From an uncultured Bacteroidales bacterium (GTDB lineage: Bacteria > Bacteroidota > Bacteroidia > Bacteroidales > Paludibacteraceae), in contig CAMEKM010000002.1 in assembly GCA_945921355.1 (NCBI GenBank), positions 1 to 64,000 of the forward strand: DNA of 64,000 bases. Direction: 5' to 3'. Positions 62,217 to 64,000 of the stretch are shown here, piece after piece. Under the pieces are notes generated by a model, which was not told the origin of the DNA, made no database searches, and saw nothing but the letters and a program-made list of their open reading frames with translations. Position 1 is the first letter of the stretch. Each line of letters opens with the position of its first letter. The translations under genes and the position numbers were made by a program.

Positions 62217-62825
62217 TTATGCAGTGTGTAAATAATCTTGGCGATTTACTTTGCCTCGAATAAATGATGACCACTTTTGCATGTTGGCATTTTGCGAATT
62301 GGAAAATTCTCGCTTGGCTTCGGAAACAAAAGGTCCGCTAAAGACTGCATTCCAAATCTCTTGGTCATTCAATGGAACACCTGCAATATTGATTGTTTCA
62401 AACCATTCACGTATCTCACTTTCTTTTCCTTCACAAATATAAATCAATAGAGGGGTATTTAATATTTTCTCGCGCAGATCTTCTGCTAATCCATCGAAGT
62501 TACGAGGCAAGCCATTGACTGGCACAGCAAACTTGTTAGTCACATATCTACCGAAACTAGTAATGCGTTGCTGTCCATCTAATACCTCGTATCGATCTTC
62601 TCCTACTTTGTTAAAATATAGAACACCTATAGGATATCCTTTAAGTAATGAATCTATTACTGCAACATCTTTCTTTCCATCAGCATAGATATAATTGCGT
62701 TGATATTCTGGTTGAATAGTCAGTTTGCCATTCAATCCGAACAATCCTTTGCCTTCTAACTCGTTGTACGTAAAGCCAACACAAATGTCACGTACAGTTA
62801 AATCAGTTCGTAATGAAGTGTCCAT
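62217..62825 (-). CDS. DUF262 half of a split DUF262-HNH gene
   Basis: The 202-residue product ([20 protein letters not shown]) has the ParB-like DUF262 core: [32 protein letters not shown] and [20 protein letters not shown]. In GmrSD- and SspE-type systems this fold binds nucleotide and controls nuclease activity. It starts 11 bp after the methyltransferase gene. The TAA at its end sits within a segment (YLHTA-stop-SWVARGEKNIKEYMS) that would otherwise join the HNH part in one 388-residue protein. Confidence 0.82.
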   Translation of the reverse strand: MDTSLRTDLTVRDICVGFTYNELEGKGLFGLNGKLTIQPEYQRNYIYADGKKDVAVIDSLLKGYPIGVLYFNKVGEDRYEVLDGQQRITSFGRYVTNKFAVPVNGLPRNFDGLAEDLREKILNTPLLIYICEGKESEIREWFETINIAGVPLNDQEIWNAVFSGPFVSEAKREFSNSQNANMQKWSSFIRGKVNRQDYLHTA

Positions 62826-62836
62826 AGTACATAATT

Positions 62837-63940
62837 TTATGATTTTTTACGAATAACTATTCTTGGGTATAATCTTTGATACCCATCTTCTTTTTGAAGA
62901 TAAAATGCAGGTCCTCCTTGTTGTGATTTGGGAAGATTTGCAGGTTTAGTAGTTGCCAAAGTCAAACTGATTCCTATTATTTCATATTGTTCTGGACAAT
63001 ATTTATCCATAAATGTAACAGGTACGCCCATCAAACCATTGTAATCAGAAGGTATAGCATCTGAAAATGGAATTTCTAAAGCATCATAGTTAACATATTT
63101 CACATATTCTTTTCCTTTGATTTCTTGATGTTTGCTATACTTTATGTTATCTGCCATTGTCATGGATTTATAAGGTAAGTGTCTTCTTCCATGTTCTAAA
63201 TTTGTATACCAACGAACACCTTTGACCTTGATATAATGAGTACCTTCTTCATCGATACGCCAACCAGCTGCCTCCAATGGATATTCATTAGGAACTCGAA
63301 ATTCTCTATCACCACTATAGATTGAAGGTCCTAACCACATCTTGTCCTCTTTAATTAAAGGGAATATTTCTTTATAGCAAATATTATTAATATTACCTAA
63401 AATTAGAAATTGTTTATTTGCTTCCATAATCCAAGCGACAAACTCTCTAAATAAAGAAAATGGAGGGTTTGTAATAATAATGTCTGCTTCATCTCGTAAT
63501 GCTTTTACTTCTTTGCTTCGAAAATCACCATCTCCTTCGAGATATTCCCATTGCAAATCATCCAAATCTATACGTCCACTATGATTGACATCGCGTTCTA
63601 ATACAAATATTTTTCCATGTGTTCGGGTTTTCTTTTTATCAAATTTTGGTGTTTCTGTTTCAAATAAAGTAGGTTCATACCACTTGGTATTTTTACTCTC
63701 CACTGCAAAAGAAGTGCTGATTAGTTTTTTCAAACCAAATAACTCGAAGTTTTCCGCAAAGAAGCGTGTAAAGTTGCTCCATTCAGGATCATCGCATGGC
63801 AAAAGAATCGTTTTCCCTCGAAAGACATCAGGGTTATATTCTAAATATGCATTCACTTCCATTTGAATGTCTGCATATTGTGTGTAAAATTCATCTTTTT
63901 TGGCAGCCTTAGCTTGGCGCAAATTATCATTTTTTGCCAT
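62837..63940 (-). CDS. Adenine-specific DNA methyltransferase, EcoRI family
   Basis: From ATG 63940 ([20 protein letters not shown]) the 367-residue protein has the N-terminal SAM-region segment [20 protein letters not shown], the catalytic NPPF motif in [20 protein letters not shown], and [16 protein letters not shown], hallmarks of the MT-EcoRI family of N6-adenine methylases. EcoRI itself protects GAATTC; the target here is unknown. It is followed directly by the DUF262-HNH gene, which may be its restriction partner. No restriction endonuclease of the EcoRI type is seen. An earlier ATG at 63964 is possible. Confidence 0.9.
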   Translation of the reverse strand: MAKNDNLRQAKAAKKDEFYTQYADIQMEVNAYLEYNPDVFRGKTILLPCDDPEWSNFTRFFAENFELFGLKKLISTSFAVESKNTKWYEPTLFETETPKFDKKKTRTHGKIFVLERDVNHSGRIDLDDLQWEYLEGDGDFRSKEVKALRDEADIIITNPPFSLFREFVAWIMEANKQFLILGNINNICYKEIFPLIKEDKMWLGPSIYSGDREFRVPNEYPLEAAGWRIDEEGTHYIKVKGVRWYTNLEHGRRHLPYKSMTMADNIKYSKHQEIKGKEYVKYVNYDALEIPFSDAIPSDYNGLMGVPVTFMDKYCPEQYEIIGISLTLATTKPANLPKSQQGGPAFYLQKEDGYQRLYPRIVIRKKS

Positions 63941-64000
63941 GATTGATAGTTTGTGTTTATGCATACTATCAATTCGCTAACGACAAGAAAAGTGAGTTCC

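Noticed and set aside
1-64000. tRNA, rRNA or insertion-sequence genes
   Set aside because: No tRNA cloverleaf, rRNA stretch or transposase motif was recognised on either strand by reading. A tRNAscan and ISfinder search would be needed to be certain.

Overview
The window is chromosomal DNA from a Bacteroidota bacterium, most likely an uncultured member of the order Bacteroidales. The best evidence is the promoter grammar: a TAnnTTTGC box about 20 nt downstream of a TTG/TTTG box precedes many genes on both strands. The gene families agree with this: a lipoprotein Omp85 of the TamL type, a PorT-like barrel, a membrane-anchored HU-LysM protein, a Rho with a long disordered N-terminus, BspA-type leucine-rich repeats and an EcoRI-family methyltransferase. 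Genus is not resolvable from the sequence alone. No rRNA, tRNA, insertion sequence or CRISPR array was seen.

Layout. 1-130 is the 5' end of a sugar-transporter gene. 718-15825 is a plus-strand housekeeping block: recQ, rimO, HU, HU-LysM, uvrA, gmk, nadD, rubredoxin, mtaB, rho, aroQ, a PorT-like barrel and a beta-helix lipoprotein. 15838-24000 is an accessory island. Its minus-strand arm carries two small regulators, a RecA-like ATPase and a small conserved protein. Its plus-strand arm carries an AAA/DUF4143 ATPase, two small paralogues, a holin-like protein, a DUF5675 protein and spanin-like lipoproteins. The island is dense in palindromic repeats and contains a decayed partial duplication of the lysis-like cassette. 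24048-37354 holds a TPR/AraC-type regulator broken by an in-frame TAG, an AAA/DUF4143 ATPase and four secreted proteins that share a C-terminal tail and, in part, leader and 3' hairpin DNA. 37692-43259 holds a TonB-dependent receptor, mutS and a small lipoprotein.

43316-59403 is a long minus-strand envelope-biogenesis block: cdsA, a lipid A acyltransferase, bactofilin, DUF1015, OmpH/Skp-like, a sugar transferase, a Wzi-like barrel, a glycosyltransferase, tamL, rnhB, sppA, lpxK and an MsbA-like exporter. Together these make and export phospholipid, lipid A and surface glycan and assemble outer-membrane proteins. Past a pair of interlocked divergent promoters lie a small acidic protein, a phosphopantetheinyl transferase and a short-chain dehydrogenase. 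The right end (61659-63940) is a restriction-modification-like locus: an EcoRI-type adenine methyltransferase followed by a DUF262-HNH gene split by an in-frame TAA.

The strongest theme is interspersed repeats. At least six low-complexity or palindromic families sit in almost every intergenic gap, provide start or stop codons to genes (uvrA, the HU-LysM gene, the phosphopantetheinyl transferase) and are inserted in frame inside rimO, uvrA, the RecA-like ATPase and the DUF5675 gene. Several families keep constant flanks while the central hairpin stem changes on both arms in a compensating way.
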